From Endomychus coccineus (lineage: Eukaryota; Arthropoda; Insecta; Coleoptera; Endomychidae): 64,000 nucleotides of DNA. Shown one piece after another: positions 48,443 through 59,444 of this stretch. Below the pieces are notes generated by a model that was given only the letters and a program-made list of their open reading frames with translations, was not told where the DNA came from and made no database searches. The first letter of the stretch is position 1. Each line of letters begins with the position of its first letter. Where the stretch lies: NCBI GenBank assembly GCA_958510875.1, contig OY294068.1, positions 20,130,297 through 20,194,296 of the forward strand, in the 5' to 3' direction. The translations under genes were made by a program, and so were the position numbers.

Positions 48443-49692
48443 TAGTCCAGGCAACGAACCGGAAAATAAATTTAAGGAATGTAGTAAGCTAGAATTACAA
48501 ATTTTTTTTTGCATTTTGTTCCTAATACCCCATAGATCATTCATGACTAAAGACCGTGGGGGTCAACCTTTCTACCCCACCAAAACGGGCTTTCAACCCC
48601 TCAGAGGGGCATCCTTATAAAAAAATCCAAAAGTTTGGAAAATTGATGAATTAAAAGCCAAAAATGACCCCTAGTACGTTTTATGATTATCATATTAGAA
48701 TTTAAAAAAATGGATATGATGACAATTAAAATAACCATGAACTGAAACTTTTACATTTACAAAATTATGTAAATGAATGAAAAAATCTATGATGATAATA
48801 ATAATAATAATAAAAATATATATATAATGATGCAAACAAATATGTAGAATAATGAAGTTCAGAAAAGTAGATCTTTAATAAAAAATAGAAAATGTAATAA
48901 TACATACCTGAAAATTTTTATCATTTTATTCCCCGAAACTGCAAAGGAAATTACAATTTTCAGGATTTTTCACTCTGGAGAAGGTTTTCCGAGAAAACCA
49001 ACAGCGAAATCGTTATCAGCGACATCAAAAAATCTACTAGGGGTCATCATTTTTGTAACAAAATTATATTTTATCATTCCAAACGCCAGGAAAATTCCAA
49101 ATTTTTATCTGGAGGGAGTTTTCCGAGAAAACTAACAGGGGAATCGTGATTGGCGACCAAAAAAACATACTAGGGGTCATTTCTGTAACAGAATTATACT
49201 TTTTATCCATAACCGTCTCAGGGAAATCTCAAATTTCCCGAATATTCCATCTGGAAAGAGGTTTTTTAGAAAAATAACAGCAGAATCATGATCAGCGACC
49301 CAAATAATTCACTAGAGGTAATTTTTGCAACAACATCATGTTTTATTGTTCACACCCCCCGGAAAATTCTGAATTTTCCAAAATTCTCATCTGGAGGGAG
49401 TTTTCTGAGAAAACTAACTGCGGAATCGTGATCAGCGACCCAAAAAACATACTTGGTGTCATTTTCGGCTCTTAATTCATGAATTTTCTAAACTTTTGGA
49501 TTGTTTTTATAAGAATGCTTCTCTGAAGGGTTAAAACCCCGTTTTGGGGGGTAAAAAGGTCAACCCCCGCGGTCTTGATAGTCATGAATGATCTATGGAG
49601 TATTAGGAGCAAAATGCAAAAAAAATTTGGAATACCAGCTTACTATTTTTTTTTTTTATCATGACCTTTTTCCCGGCTTATTGTCTGGACTA
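48443..49692. mobile_element. TAGTCCAGGC foldback transposon, 1,250 bp, TTA target duplication
   Basis: Ends: TAGTCCAGGCAACGAACCGG (48,443) and CCGGCTTATTGTCTGGACTA (ending 49,692). They are inverted, with mirrored blocks inside (CCATAGATCATTCATGAC left and GTCATGAATGATCTATGG right; AAACGGGCTTTCAACCCC and GGTTAAAACCCCGTTTT). Flanks are TTA (48,440-48,442 and 49,693-49,695). Three-base TWA duplications suggest PIF/Harbinger, although TA-specific Tc1/mariner cannot be excluded because the end itself begins with TA. The element has no transposase and carries an internal tandem array. Confidence 0.85.
48960..49470. repeat. four internal tandem units of about 138 bp
   Basis: Each unit carries a CTGGAGGGAGTTTTCCGAGAAA-type block (shown in part), then AATCGTGATCAGCGACC and a CTAGGGGTCATTTTTG block. 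Anchors at about 49,008, 49,142, 49,285 and 49,423 give spacings of 134-143 bp. They lie within the foldback transposon, and one or two such units occur in the copy at 44,877. Confidence 0.75.
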
Positions 49693-49884
49693 TTAGTGAT
49701 TAATGAATTACATGAGTTGAGAATATGCTGAAAAACCGTGTAGGTGACACCTTTGATAAAGGTTCCGACTTCGAAAAATCTGGGATTTACAAAATTGATT
49801 GTGAGTCGTGTTCAAAACGTTATGTGGGTCTAACTAAAAGGAACATATTCTAATTCGGTATAAAGAAAATTTAGCCCAGCACAT

Positions 49885-50112
49885 TATTGTTACAGTTTCG
49901 ATTATTCGTGTTTCTGTTCGTTTCGGCGGCGTGGGCATTTTTAATTGTAATTGGTGTGATAAGGACTCTTTTTGCTGATACAATTAGTTTTAAGATATCC
50001 CGTTTTAGACATAATACGTCTTTTCATGATGGTCGTGAAAGTGAAACGTACGTAAAGACGAAAATAATAAGCCTATGTGTTCCCGAAAATTTATATTTCA
50101 TTCAAGTTACAA
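49885..50112 (+). repeat. solo PLE-A tail
   Basis: This closely matches 60,507-60,728: TTTCGATTATTCGTG, TCTGTTCGTTTCG.CGGCGTG, then GATGGTCGTGAAAG and TGAAACGTACGTAAAGACG. The hammerhead core is mutated (TTCATGA instead of CTGATGA). The open frame through it (49,887-50,126) looks like a signal peptide at its start only by chance. It abuts PLE-B copy 3. Confidence 0.72.
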
Positions 50113-51185
50113 AATCAATAAAGTGATTTGAAATCATAAGATTCGTCTTTTTATAATCTTAAACCTACATAAAAAATATTTGACAATTTTATTAAGCACT
50201 CTGTATATGATACATTTTATATACAGTAAGTATAAAGATTATCTGAGTTCATACGTACCTTAGGGTATATCGCTAATGACCATCTGAGTTCGTGTTGGAT
50301 TAAAAAGTTACCTGTAAGACTGTCTGAGTTAAGGTTCACCGGAATATTTTCATCGAGACAGAAATTCTTGTCACTAACTTTATTTCAATTACATGTTCCA
50401 TATTATTACTCGCATGGTGCTTTTATCGTCAAATGAATGTTTCAACTTTATACAGCTCTAATAATTTCGCCATTTCATGAGACCATCCTACAACATGTAG
50501 CTTTCAGCCTGGAACGTGTGTTATATAATTGGGTCGTTTCTCACTGTAAAATAAAGTTACGTTTATCATTAGCTTATCTTTGATGCAACAAACAACATAA
50601 CTAGTTCACCAATTAGTTTTGTCACACTCAAGTACTAACGAAGATATCAATCCTGCCTTTTGGTATGCAACCGTGTTGCAAGGAATTTATTCCGGGTGAA
50701 TAAATTGTTCTGTCGTCTAGATTCTCTTGACAGCCACTTTACACAGGCTGTGTGCAAATTTCTTATGATGTATCCATTTCAGTTGATTATACATTTTACC
50801 CAAAACCTTGACACGATGAGACTGTTCAACGAACTTATCTTGTTCTCTAGGTTGAGTTTATATTTTACACCGCGTGAAATCATCCCGATTGAATGAGAGA
50901 GTTGCAATTTTTTTCATTGAATTCTTCAAATTGAAAAAAGTCAAAAGCCATTCTAAGTTTGAATATCATAACTATTGAACGTTTTCTACTAATTTGATAG
51001 TTAAATAATAATAATAATAGTTCATTGGTTATCAAAAAATAACTGAAATGAAATACAATATGCAGTACGTAATTACCTAATAAATAATGATATAAAAGTA
51101 TTGAATTATAGTTGTCTGAGCAGTAAGGTGACAATACCTGTAATTGGATGATCTATATAATAATACAATTTATAAATATTCGTTT
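50113..51185. other. no recognisable gene
   Basis: AT-rich DNA; short frames without motif. Confidence 0.4.
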
Positions 51186-51189
51186 TAGA

Positions 51190-52450
51190 AAAATCCTAGG
51201 TATCTTTATGTTCATTTGCTTTATGAAATAGATCCCTATCTGAACTTAGAATAAATTGTTTGAGTTTAATTTTAAATAGATGTTTATTTGGTTGTTCCTT
51301 GATGTGCGAAGGTATCGTATTGAAGATTTTAGGACCCAGATACACATGACTTTTTTGAGCTATAGTTTTGTTTGAAACGGAAGTTTTTATATACCTTCTC
51401 CTAGTACCACACTAATGCGCAAAATCCGAGGCTCTACAGATCGAATGTTGCGTAATAGCGATAGCATATGCATATAGCTGGCAAATATGCAGTACCTTTG
51501 CAAGTTTAAATAGTTCCGTGAGAGGATGTGTATTGGTTTTATGAAATATTATTCCCAAACAACTATTGGAGCCTCCCCAGCCTATAATTCCGTATACCAA
51601 CAAGGGCACAATATAATATTTTCATGCTGATGTGAATATCTAGAACATCTTTGAAGTGTCTAAATTTATGCAGGGCTCCTCTCAATTTACGTACAACTGA
51701 ATCAATATGTTTATCCCATCTTGAATGACTATCTACGGTAATGCCTAAGTAATTAATAATAAGATTCTTGACCCAGTATGAGTTATAAATAAAAATTCTC
51801 GGGAAATAGGTCACATTAACACTTTGTTTTAAATATTCGTCTTTACGAATATTTAAAACAAAGTGTTAATGTGATCTATTTCCCTAGAATTTTTATATAT
51901 AAGTAATTAATAGTATGTGCCTCCAATATTTCAACAACTGCTTTCGTTTCAATTTTCAATGAGTTAAATGGTGGCAAATTATTACAATAACAAGTGAAAG
52001 ATAAATATTTTGTTTTATTGTAATTCACAGTCAACAATTTGTAATCGACCCAATCTTTTATGAGTGTTAGGTCCATATCAACCGTGGCCTTCAGATCTCG
52101 CCAGTTTTTCTCTTCATAAAATATCGCAATATCGTCTGCAAAGCTGATTATTGAGCCCGAAGATTGAAGAATAAGTAAGCTATTTATATATAGAGTAAAT
52201 AATAGCGGTCCTAGAATTGTCCCTTGAGGAACTCCGAATTCAACAATTTTGCTGTTACTTGAAGAGTCATTTATTTTTACTTGTTGTGTTCCATTGTTGA
52301 GTAACTGCTTATTAGTTTTAATGTGACTTCTCTAAATACTTTATACTTCAAAAAAGAGATTAGTTGACTGTGGCTTACTGTGTTGAACGCTTTAGCAAGA
52401 TCAGAGAAAACGCAAAGTGAACGTCTTCCATTATCCAAAGATTCTCAAAT
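51190..52450 (-). pseudogene. LINE reverse transcriptase remnant (third LINE copy), split by a mini-PLE
   Basis: Reading on the minus strand: SSNSKIVEFGVPQGTILGPL, then LFTLYINSLLI and FADDIAIFYEEKN (52,110-52,250; catalytic FADD). Then LIKDWVDYKLLTVNYNKTKY (52,076-52,010) leads to TINYLG, which is interrupted at 51,899 and resumes at 51,745 with ITVDSHSRWDKHIDSVVRKL. The C-terminal part reads SHVYLGPKIFNTIPSHIKEQ (51,280-51,340), ending near 51,190. The 5' half is missing and there are several shifts. The interruption leaves the reading frame consistent if the insertion and one 13-bp duplication are ignored. Confidence 0.82.
51759..51899. mobile_element. palindromic mini-PLE (two opposed PLE-A tails) with 13-bp target duplication
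   Basis: Left arm from 51,788 (AAAATTCTCGGGAAATAGGT, CACATTAACACTTTGTTTTA, AATATTCGTCTT). The right arm from about 51,843 to 51,897 is its near-perfect reverse complement. A 29-bp lead (ATAAGATTCTTGACCCAGTA...) matches the 5' end of the 59 kb PLE. The insertion is flanked by TAAGTAATTAATA at 51,746-51,758 and 51,900-51,912. It contains no coding DNA and no hammerhead core. Confidence 0.85.
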
Positions 52451-52559
52451 GTAACTATAGTTTCGCTAACACCGTAGCTGCTTCAAACAAATATTGCAAA
52501 CTGATGAACTGTACAGGAGTTCACACTGTGGATACACTGAAACACTATAAATATGAAAT

Positions 52560-52655
52560 AATCACCTTCATACACTAAAAATATTATTAGAGTACTGAGG
52601 ACCATGAGCTACCAAGTATCCACATACAAAGTAAACTAAATTAGAAATCGGAATG
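52560..52655 (-). repeat. solo PLE-B tail
   Basis: TCACCTTCATACACTAAAAATAT and AAGTAAACTAAATTAGAAAT match the other PLE-B tails in minus orientation. The hammerhead-like CTGATGATGG is lost (TTGTATGTGG). Confidence 0.55.
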
Positions 52656-52876
52656 TGCCTATTTAAATCCTATTTGGGGATTATAATTCAAGCAAGGGGT
52701 TGCCAGGGTATTGTAGACTCAAGAAGCACATGAACATTATCGGAATGGCAGATACAACCTTATGCAGGTTCTACCAGGAAGACGAGGAGACTTCAGAACA
52801 CATAATGTACTACTGCGAAAACCTATCAAGGCTAAATTCTCAACGACAGGATACGAAAAACCACAACCCTCCCATT

Positions 52877-53665
52877 ATACCGGGATATCAAAAAGTATCT
52901 TGGTCAAGGGTGGTTGTGGAATCTAAAACGTGTGTCTTTACTTGTGTCAAATTAATTAATTTGAAGTTTCTAAAAGTGCGAAATTTCGCAATTTTATACG
53001 AATGTTATAACACTCAGAAGTCTCTAGCGCTTCAGACTCCGGGATTTTCACTTGGCCTATCGAAATTAGAAAGTTCGAATTATCTAAAAACATAATTGCA
53101 TGAACGCCAGACATTCTATGTAATTAGCTACGAACGAAATCTTTTTGACTTTTCCCTCGAGAAGCTCGCTACGCGTCAGTTGAGACCTGAGAGTACTTGC
53201 TTCTACTTTAATTAAATTTTCCTATTTAATCGACATTTTGGGGCCCGAAACTATGCTATTTAGTTGGCCCCGTTCATAAACTAACGACATGGAGCGAAAA
53301 CCGCATGCGAAAAGTCCTCGTAAAGACGTTCTATGTACCGTAAATTTGCACTTTTCTAATTCGCGAGCTACGCGCTCCTCACGTGAACGTCATTCCATTT
53401 ATCGAAAATTAACTATTTTAAAACCGTTTTCGACCCGGTTTGTGGCTATCTCGACCTTTTAAAAGGTTCAAAGTTGACATTTCGACAATTTTGATTACTG
53501 TATTGATTTGTATTCATTATTGTTTTATAACTGAAATAAATAGGTATGAAATTTGTGGGTTATTGAAGATGTCAGTGTGACAGTGACATAATTATTTCAA
53601 ACGTGAACTAAGACATACGTTTTAGATTCCACAACCACCAAGATACTTTTTGATATCCCGGTATG
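52877..53665. mobile_element. unclassified element with 56-62 bp terminal inverted repeats
   Basis: The left end ACCGGGATATCAAAAAGTAT, CTTGG, TGGTTGTGGAATCTAAAACG (52,879-52,938) is mirrored at 53,610-53,664. The left copy has six extra bases (TCAAGG). The flanks read AT on both sides, so the target duplication is AT or TA at most. The interior has no transposase and includes a 367-bp repeat also present at 58,514. Family unknown. Confidence 0.7.
53124..53490 (+). repeat. 367-bp dispersed repeat, copy 1
   Basis: Runs from ATTAGCTACGAACGAAATC to TTTCGACAATTTT. It is nearly identical to 58,514-58,885, contains no ORF, and lies inside the TIR element at 52,877-53,665. GC-rich islands such as CTCGAGAAGCTCGCTACGCG are conserved. 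Confidence 0.82.
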
Positions 53666-53760
53666 TTCTACCCAAGGCTTGGTCTGTGGAGTCTAGTTAT
53701 GAAGACGGGTTCAAACAGGGAGCTCTAACATAATTAGAGGTCATCCAGAATAGACCTGCA

Positions 53761-55105
53761 AAGGTCGCGATGGTGAGGCTCCTAACCCACAAGCCCCATA
53801 CATTCTATTTATCTAAGTAGTTGCCATCAGCAGGAGATAACGTTTTCCCAAATTCATTTGAATATATACATGTAAGAATGCGAAAATAAATAAAATCATC
53901 TTCTCTGCAAAACAAAGATCGTTGAAATTCGGATTCACTAACAAATATCATAAGCTAGACACTCACAACTGTTAGCTTATAATTTACATTTGAACCTTAT
54001 TGTTGGTACAACATAATACGAATTCGAGTCCTTGTGATCTAAATTATTGAGCACAGTTTCGACAAAAAGCAATAGAAAAATTGAATCAACAATAAATTTA
54101 GACAGTTGTTACCAAAAATTCCTATAGAAGAAACTAGGAATAATAAAGAATATGAACATTATTCATAGTAAAATTTTTTTTCCTAAAACTTGAAACATAA
54201 GATTGTCAAAGACACCTCCCGAAATTTTCTCTTAAAGAATAACGAGAAAAATTTCTGAAAATAAAATGAGCTAGATCCGGCCATCTGGATAAATGTTCTA
54301 GTTAAGGGTAATGATTTTGATCGAGTTATCTGTATAAACTTTATCTATCTTGTTGGTATCTGCAACTGATCTCAAGAGCATTCTTGTCGTTTAAACAATA
54401 TCAGTTATTTCCTATTCTTGCAATTTATACATGGAATGTGTAATTTGATATTGCTAATTTAGTTGGACTTCAGATTATTTTGTTGTTTATAATGAAGATG
54501 AGGACGATGCGTGCCTATAGCCTCAGTCATAACGGTTCGACAAATACTATACCCAATTTATTTTAAATGAATTTTGCGTTATCACCGTTATTGCTCAGCG
54601 GTGTAAAAATCATCTTGATACTACCTCGCTGATGGATGGTGTAGATTACTTCAGACGTTTGCATAAGCAATTATGGTTCGAAATAATTTAAAAAGTCCAT
54701 TTAAGTATATGCAATTCGGCTGCTAAGTTTAAAATAATGAGAATTTTCGGTTTGGTTAATTTGTCTTAACTTATTATCAACTCACCGCCAGGTAATTTGA
54801 AAGGAACGGTCGTATAATTTTCTTTTTAAGGTTCACTGACTATCCACGCACGGAAGATATGAATTTTTGTTTATGGGCTCACGACTTTTCCCAATAAGTA
54901 AATGGCCCATCAACATGCAATACAATAAATAATTCGGCCTGTGTATTTAAATGAGATATTTGTAACACATGGCTGAGTTACGTTTTCAAAAAGTAAACTT
55001 AACGACCATAATGATATGAGTTGAAACGCCAAAATAATAATGAATCAAAATATTGCAGATACAAATGGCATGAAATCTAATGAGGTACAATCGGAAACAA
55101 ATTGA

Positions 55106-55108
<3 letters not shown>
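53761..55108. other. no recognisable gene
   Basis: AT-rich DNA without motifs. Confidence 0.4.

Positions 55109-55141
<33 letters not shown>
55109..55141. repeat. AAT microsatellite
   Basis: About ten tandem TAA/AAT triplets. Similar runs occur at 4,111-4,138 (LINE tail) and 48,798-48,815. Confidence 0.9.
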
Positions 55142-55143
<2 letters not shown>

Positions 55144-55190
55144 GAATTTGGATGGAGCTGTTCGTTATTTTGTTACATTCCATTTTGAAC

Positions 55191-55656
55191 CAAAATCATT
55201 CGAAAGATTTCATTATTCTGCACCTAGTATCCAAAATTCAAGCAGTTTGTTCTAAGACATAACGCCATTTTCAAAATTTTGGACTACCAAAAAATCCAAA
55301 TTTTCTGAGCTTAGAAATTTTTCACGGAATTCGAATTGTAGGTTCTATTAGAGGTTTCCATAACGAGTATTTTGAGTCAAAACAGATCGATTTGTCTCTA
55401 GAGGTCCAAACACGTTTATTAGGATATCTCCACTTTTACTCAACCAATATCATTCTACTTGGATTTATTATACTCGCTATGAAAACTTCTAGTAGAACCT
55501 TCAATTTGGATTCCGTGAAAACTTTCTAACATCAAAAACTTAGGATTTTTCAGTGGTCCAAAAGTTTCAAAATGGCGCCAAAGTTATGTCTTTGAACCAA
55601 AATGCTTGAATATTGAAAATTAGGTGCAAAATAATAAAATCTTCCTAATGATTTTG
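55191..55656. mobile_element. short foldback element, about 0.47 kb
   Basis: Arms of about 225 bp (55,191-55,410 and 55,435-55,656) are diverged inverted copies, with mirrored blocks CAAAATCATTCGAAAGAT or AGGAAGAT, TTATTTTGCACCTA, ACATAACGCCATTTT and GGTTCTATTAGAGG. No coding sequence and no clear target duplication. Confidence 0.7.
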
Positions 55657-57829
55657 GATTTAGATCGATAGTATGAGTATTTCGTCTGAAATTCGCAAAA
55701 TACGGATTTTCAAAACGACCTATTTTGACACCACAAAAGTGTAGTGTTACTGATCCATCTAGATTAGAGAAACCTCACCAACTAGTAAGAGTTTTATCAA
55801 AACATGATGATGAATTATCATCAAGTAATTGCCTCCTATGCGATTTTTGAATCAATTTTCATTAGCTTCGGCAACATATTCGGAAAATTATGTCAAGCAC
55901 ATTTTTTACCATGCACACCTCACACCTGCTGATATATCTTCCATAGCATAGAATTTAAGAGGCTGATAACCATTCTGAGGGCATCATTATTTGGTAGAAC
56001 CATCATTAAAATATTGTTATTGAAGTATGAATTCATAATATACTTTTCAATCTTACTTCCTCAATATCATACATCGAAATCGATGAAGGAACGTAAAACC
56101 TTCATCCTATGTAGTACATGCTATAACTCGAGATAATTTGAGATTGTTGAAGTATTTCTACCTGACCTAGTAAAAGTACTTTTACATCTCTAAAGACTTT
56201 ACTGATAATAATTAATAGTGAAGCGTTCACATACATATGCATTCCTGCGAAATTGTATAGTTTCATGTCTTTGTTATAGTCTTAACATACTTAACGCCAA
56301 GGTAATTACTAACATTTCTTACATGTTGAGTTCTTGCCTACGCTTCAGCTCGTGTTCGTCACATATCATTAAAAATTATAGTTTCCATTTCATTACTTTG
56401 GAAATGGGGTCGCATCTTTTGCGAACGACAATAATTAGTTCAAATGTACGATATACAAACGTATGCAAATCAAGGCATACCTTTCTCAATGATAAGGGAG
56501 ATGGTGGTATTTATTCGCGTTCATCCCGAATAAATCTGACAATTCCATGAGACCTATGACTACGAGGATCGCCTTTTTGTATTGGAAGACAATGTTGCTC
56601 TAAATTTTTCATAATGACTCAATGCAGCCTCTGAATAAATTGGATTGTTCGTATAAAGTCCGCAGCGTTATGTGTTGATCTATGAAGTAACATTTATCAA
56701 ACACCTACATTGATTGGCATACGTAATCCTTGTTCCTTATTGCTACCTTAATATTTGATATAATCGAATAAAATATTTTTTCATCTTTCCCGGTTTCTAA
56801 AGTGAACTTAATGTTAGGATGGATATTATTTATGAAGGATAATAGTCTAGGTTCTAGGAGATAGATTCATATTTTGGGCCTGAGATATAACATGTTCGCA
56901 TATGTGTTATGTTCTAGCAATTATTAATCTGAGTATTTTATTTTATGTGAGTTGGACCTCCCACCCCGCCCCATTTTGAGATAGCCGTCCCAGAAAATAT
57001 TCAATTTTGGAACATGTCATAACACTTCGGTGTTTGATGCAAGTCGAATAGGGTCCCCAATTAATATTCAATAAATGCCAACATTTTCTCTCCATGCAGT
57101 TGGCAACACTGGCAGATACAGTTACGACCAAAATTGGAAAGTGGTATAACACTTACTGACCAGGCGAAATTTTTTTTTATCAATGCTCATTACTCCAAAA
57201 TCATACGCCAACATTTTCCATGCGTCCATTTTCAAGAATTTGGTCTTTTTGCCAAAAATTGGCCAAATCGCCAGAAATTGGAAAAAAAATGTTGGCACCT
57301 CCATCAACTTGTAGTTTTTATGTGAAAGAAAAGCTTGTGTGAGTGTCAACCTTTTCTTCCATGTTGAACTCTCCCCCCCCGTCGTCGTAAAATAGAAATT
57401 AGATACTTAAGGAACGATATTTTATATTCAATAAAACAGATTCATCTTTCTCTAATCATATTTTAGAGACAGGGCTCATTTTTCCAATTTGACATAACCA
57501 GAGTAGAGGTTTTAAATTAAACACAATAGAATCAATAACAAATTTCAAAGGTATTAAAAATAGTGACAATAAAATTTTTAAGGATCAATTCGATGTGTAC
57601 TACAGCATTCTGTTAGATGTCTTGATAACCTAAAATTTCCCATAATCCTAGTATACCTCCGCATTAAAATTTCCTTATCACAATATTGACTCTATCTCAT
57701 TATCCAATTTCAATTACAATATTCTAAGTATTTCCCTAATCGGAACCACACATGTTACCTATGTCTTATATTGTACCATAAGTACCCAAGATTATCCATA
57801 TTTTCATACATAAGTATTATTTGAACATG
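55657..57829. other. no recognisable gene
   Basis: AT-rich. Between 57,070 and 57,300 the phrase CCAACATTTT recurs three times in mixed orientation, suggesting a weak inverted repeat. Nothing further can be assigned. Confidence 0.4.
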
Positions 57830-58230
57830 ACATGCTAGTTGCAACTTACGCTGAAACTGCGTCCAGTTTGTCCTATGTACAAAGCACTACATTCATCACA
57901 TCTCAGTCTGTAAGCTCCAGATTTCTTCTTTTTTTAGATTTCGAGTTATTAATATACGAGCATAGGTTTTTTGTTGTTTTAAAGGAGACGTTTTTATCCT
58001 GTTTTTTAAGGAATTGACATATTTTTAGTGAGTGTTTACCTAAATATGTAAGACATGTGAAATTTGATTTTGTATTATTATTAATTTGCGGATAAATTAT
58101 ATGTTTGATGCTTTTTTATTGAGTTTAGTTCAGAGTATTTTATTAATTATCTTGATATTATAACCGTTATTTTCGGCAATATATATGATTCTGTTTAATT
58201 CTAAATGGAAATATACAGTTCATAATTTCC
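57830..58230 (-). pseudogene. Penelope-like element, third family (PLE-C), GIY-YIG endonuclease
   Basis: On the minus strand: HSLKICQFLKKQDKNVSFKT, NLCSYINNSKSKKRRN (58,030-57,920), then SGAYRLRCDECSALYIGQTG and RSFSVS (57,920-57,845). The pattern of a linker, then Y.L.C..C...YIGQTGR, is the PLE GIY-YIG domain start with its CC metal-binding pair. It differs from families A and B (IGQTGRSF against TGISKQYL and VGQTRRNI). The catalytic arginine and later glutamate region is truncated at 57,830, and the upstream frame is broken. No tail was recognised. Confidence 0.75.
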
Positions 58231-58513
58231 AAATAGTCCAAATCTGTGCGACCAATAAGAACGGCGCAATCATCGCCACAGTGATTTATGCACATACATA
58301 CGCACACATCATCTCAAGAATAGATTGATTGAGAAAGACATTGATCGGATATTTCCTCAAAGAATGCCGGAAAAAATGTTCATTCATTCAATGGTGGAAG
58401 CCGTTACTTTTTGATAATTTATCACAATAATGTAATGAAATGAAACACTTTCACTTTGTTTTTTATCACATACATTATAGAAACAAATCGTGACTATAGA
58501 TTCGACACTAGCG

Positions 58514-58885
58514 AATTAGCTACGAACGAAATCTTTTTGACTTTTCCCTCGAGAAGCTCGCTACGCGTCAGTTGAGACCTGAGAGTACTTGCTTCTACTT
58601 TAATTAAATTTTCCTATTTAATCGACATTTTGGGGCCCGAGACTATGCTATTTAGTTGGCCATGTTCATAAACTAACGACATGGAACGAAAACCGCATGC
58701 GAAAAGTCCTCGTTGAGACGTTCTATGTACCGTAAATTTGCACTTTTCTAACTCGCGACCTACGCGCTTCTCAAGTGAACGTCATTCGATTTATCGAAAA
58801 TTCAATTCAAAACAGTTTTCGACCCAGTTTGAGGATGTCACGACCTTTTAAAAGGTTCAAAGTTAACATTCCGACAATTTTAAGC
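58514..58885 (+). repeat. 367-bp dispersed repeat, copy 2
   Basis: Same sequence and orientation as 53,124-53,490, with few substitutions (for example GGCCCGAGACT for GGCCCGAAACT). Here it is not enclosed by the ACCGGGATATC inverted repeats. Confidence 0.82.
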
Positions 58886-59343
58886 TCGTCCGAGCTACAT
58901 GGTAGGCGGAGAGGTGGGTGTTAAAATATTTCGTTACATTATTTGTTTTTTCGTTTTTTTAGATTTTCGTTACGGTAATCGTCTTTTGCTTTTTTTTTCT
59001 TGATTCGGTCGCCGCGCTCAAAGCCCGCGATAAAAGCTATATGGAATAACTTAAAAAATAAATAGCTTTGAAAATATAGTGATATTTAGGAAAATACTTA
59101 TGTTTTATTTGTTTAATTCTCATGGTCACTATGAATGATATAACGATTATAGAAATTGCTGAACCGTTGTTCCGAGAAATTTTATTTGATATAAGATAAA
59201 TATGCTCAAATCGAATAATTCTGACCACAGGAATCTCTGACAGTTGTTTGTTTGTCCACATAATAATTCTAGGACACTAGATAAGGAAATTGTTTCAAAT
59301 ATATGTGGTCAAGTCGTCCTACCTTGAAAATGATCTGTCTCTC
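58886..59343. other. no recognisable gene
   Basis: Contains the short palindrome AGCTCGTCCGAGCT near 58,882 and a T-rich stretch; no motif. Confidence 0.4.
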
Positions 59344-59444
59344 AAACAAAATAAAAATAAGATTCTCGACCCAGTATGAATTATACATAAAAATTCTCGT
59401 GAAATAGGTCACATTAACACTTTGTTTTGAATATTCGTCTTAAA

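Larger units (their letters stand above)
48140..49870 (+). mobile_element. Penelope-like element, family B, copy 3, split by a foldback transposon
   Basis: Left part 48,140-48,442: an opposed tail piece, then CCATTGAGCCACCAAAATTAC and a frame matching 14,225-14,430 of copy 1. Right part 49,693-49,870: GDTFDKGSDFEKSGIYKI and DCESCSKRYVGLTKRNIF, the GIY-YIG start (compare IYKTNCESCSKCYVGQTRRN in copy 1). The interrupting element (48,443-49,692) is flanked by TTA on both sides, and removing it joins the sequence. The endonuclease is cut off near 49,870, where a PLE-A tail follows. Confidence 0.78.
52690..53760 (+). pseudogene. LINE C-terminal zinc region, interrupted by a TIR element
   Basis: The plus strand reads GYCRLKKHMNIIGMADTTLC and RFYQEDEETSEHIMYYCENL (52,703-52,820), the C-terminal GHC.L..H...G......CR.C...DET..H....C block of RNase H-type LINEs; the second cysteine is Y. 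A 789-bp element follows at 52,877-53,665. Beyond it FYPRLGLWSLVMKTGSNREL and the 3' non-coding end continue to about 53,760, consistent with one LINE end split by the insertion. Confidence 0.68.

Noticed and set aside
49887..50126. Open frame beginning with a signal-peptide-like hydrophobic segment
   Set aside because: It lies wholly in a PLE-A terminal tail that occurs in non-coding context at 60.5 kb; the hydrophobicity is a by-product of T-rich sequence.
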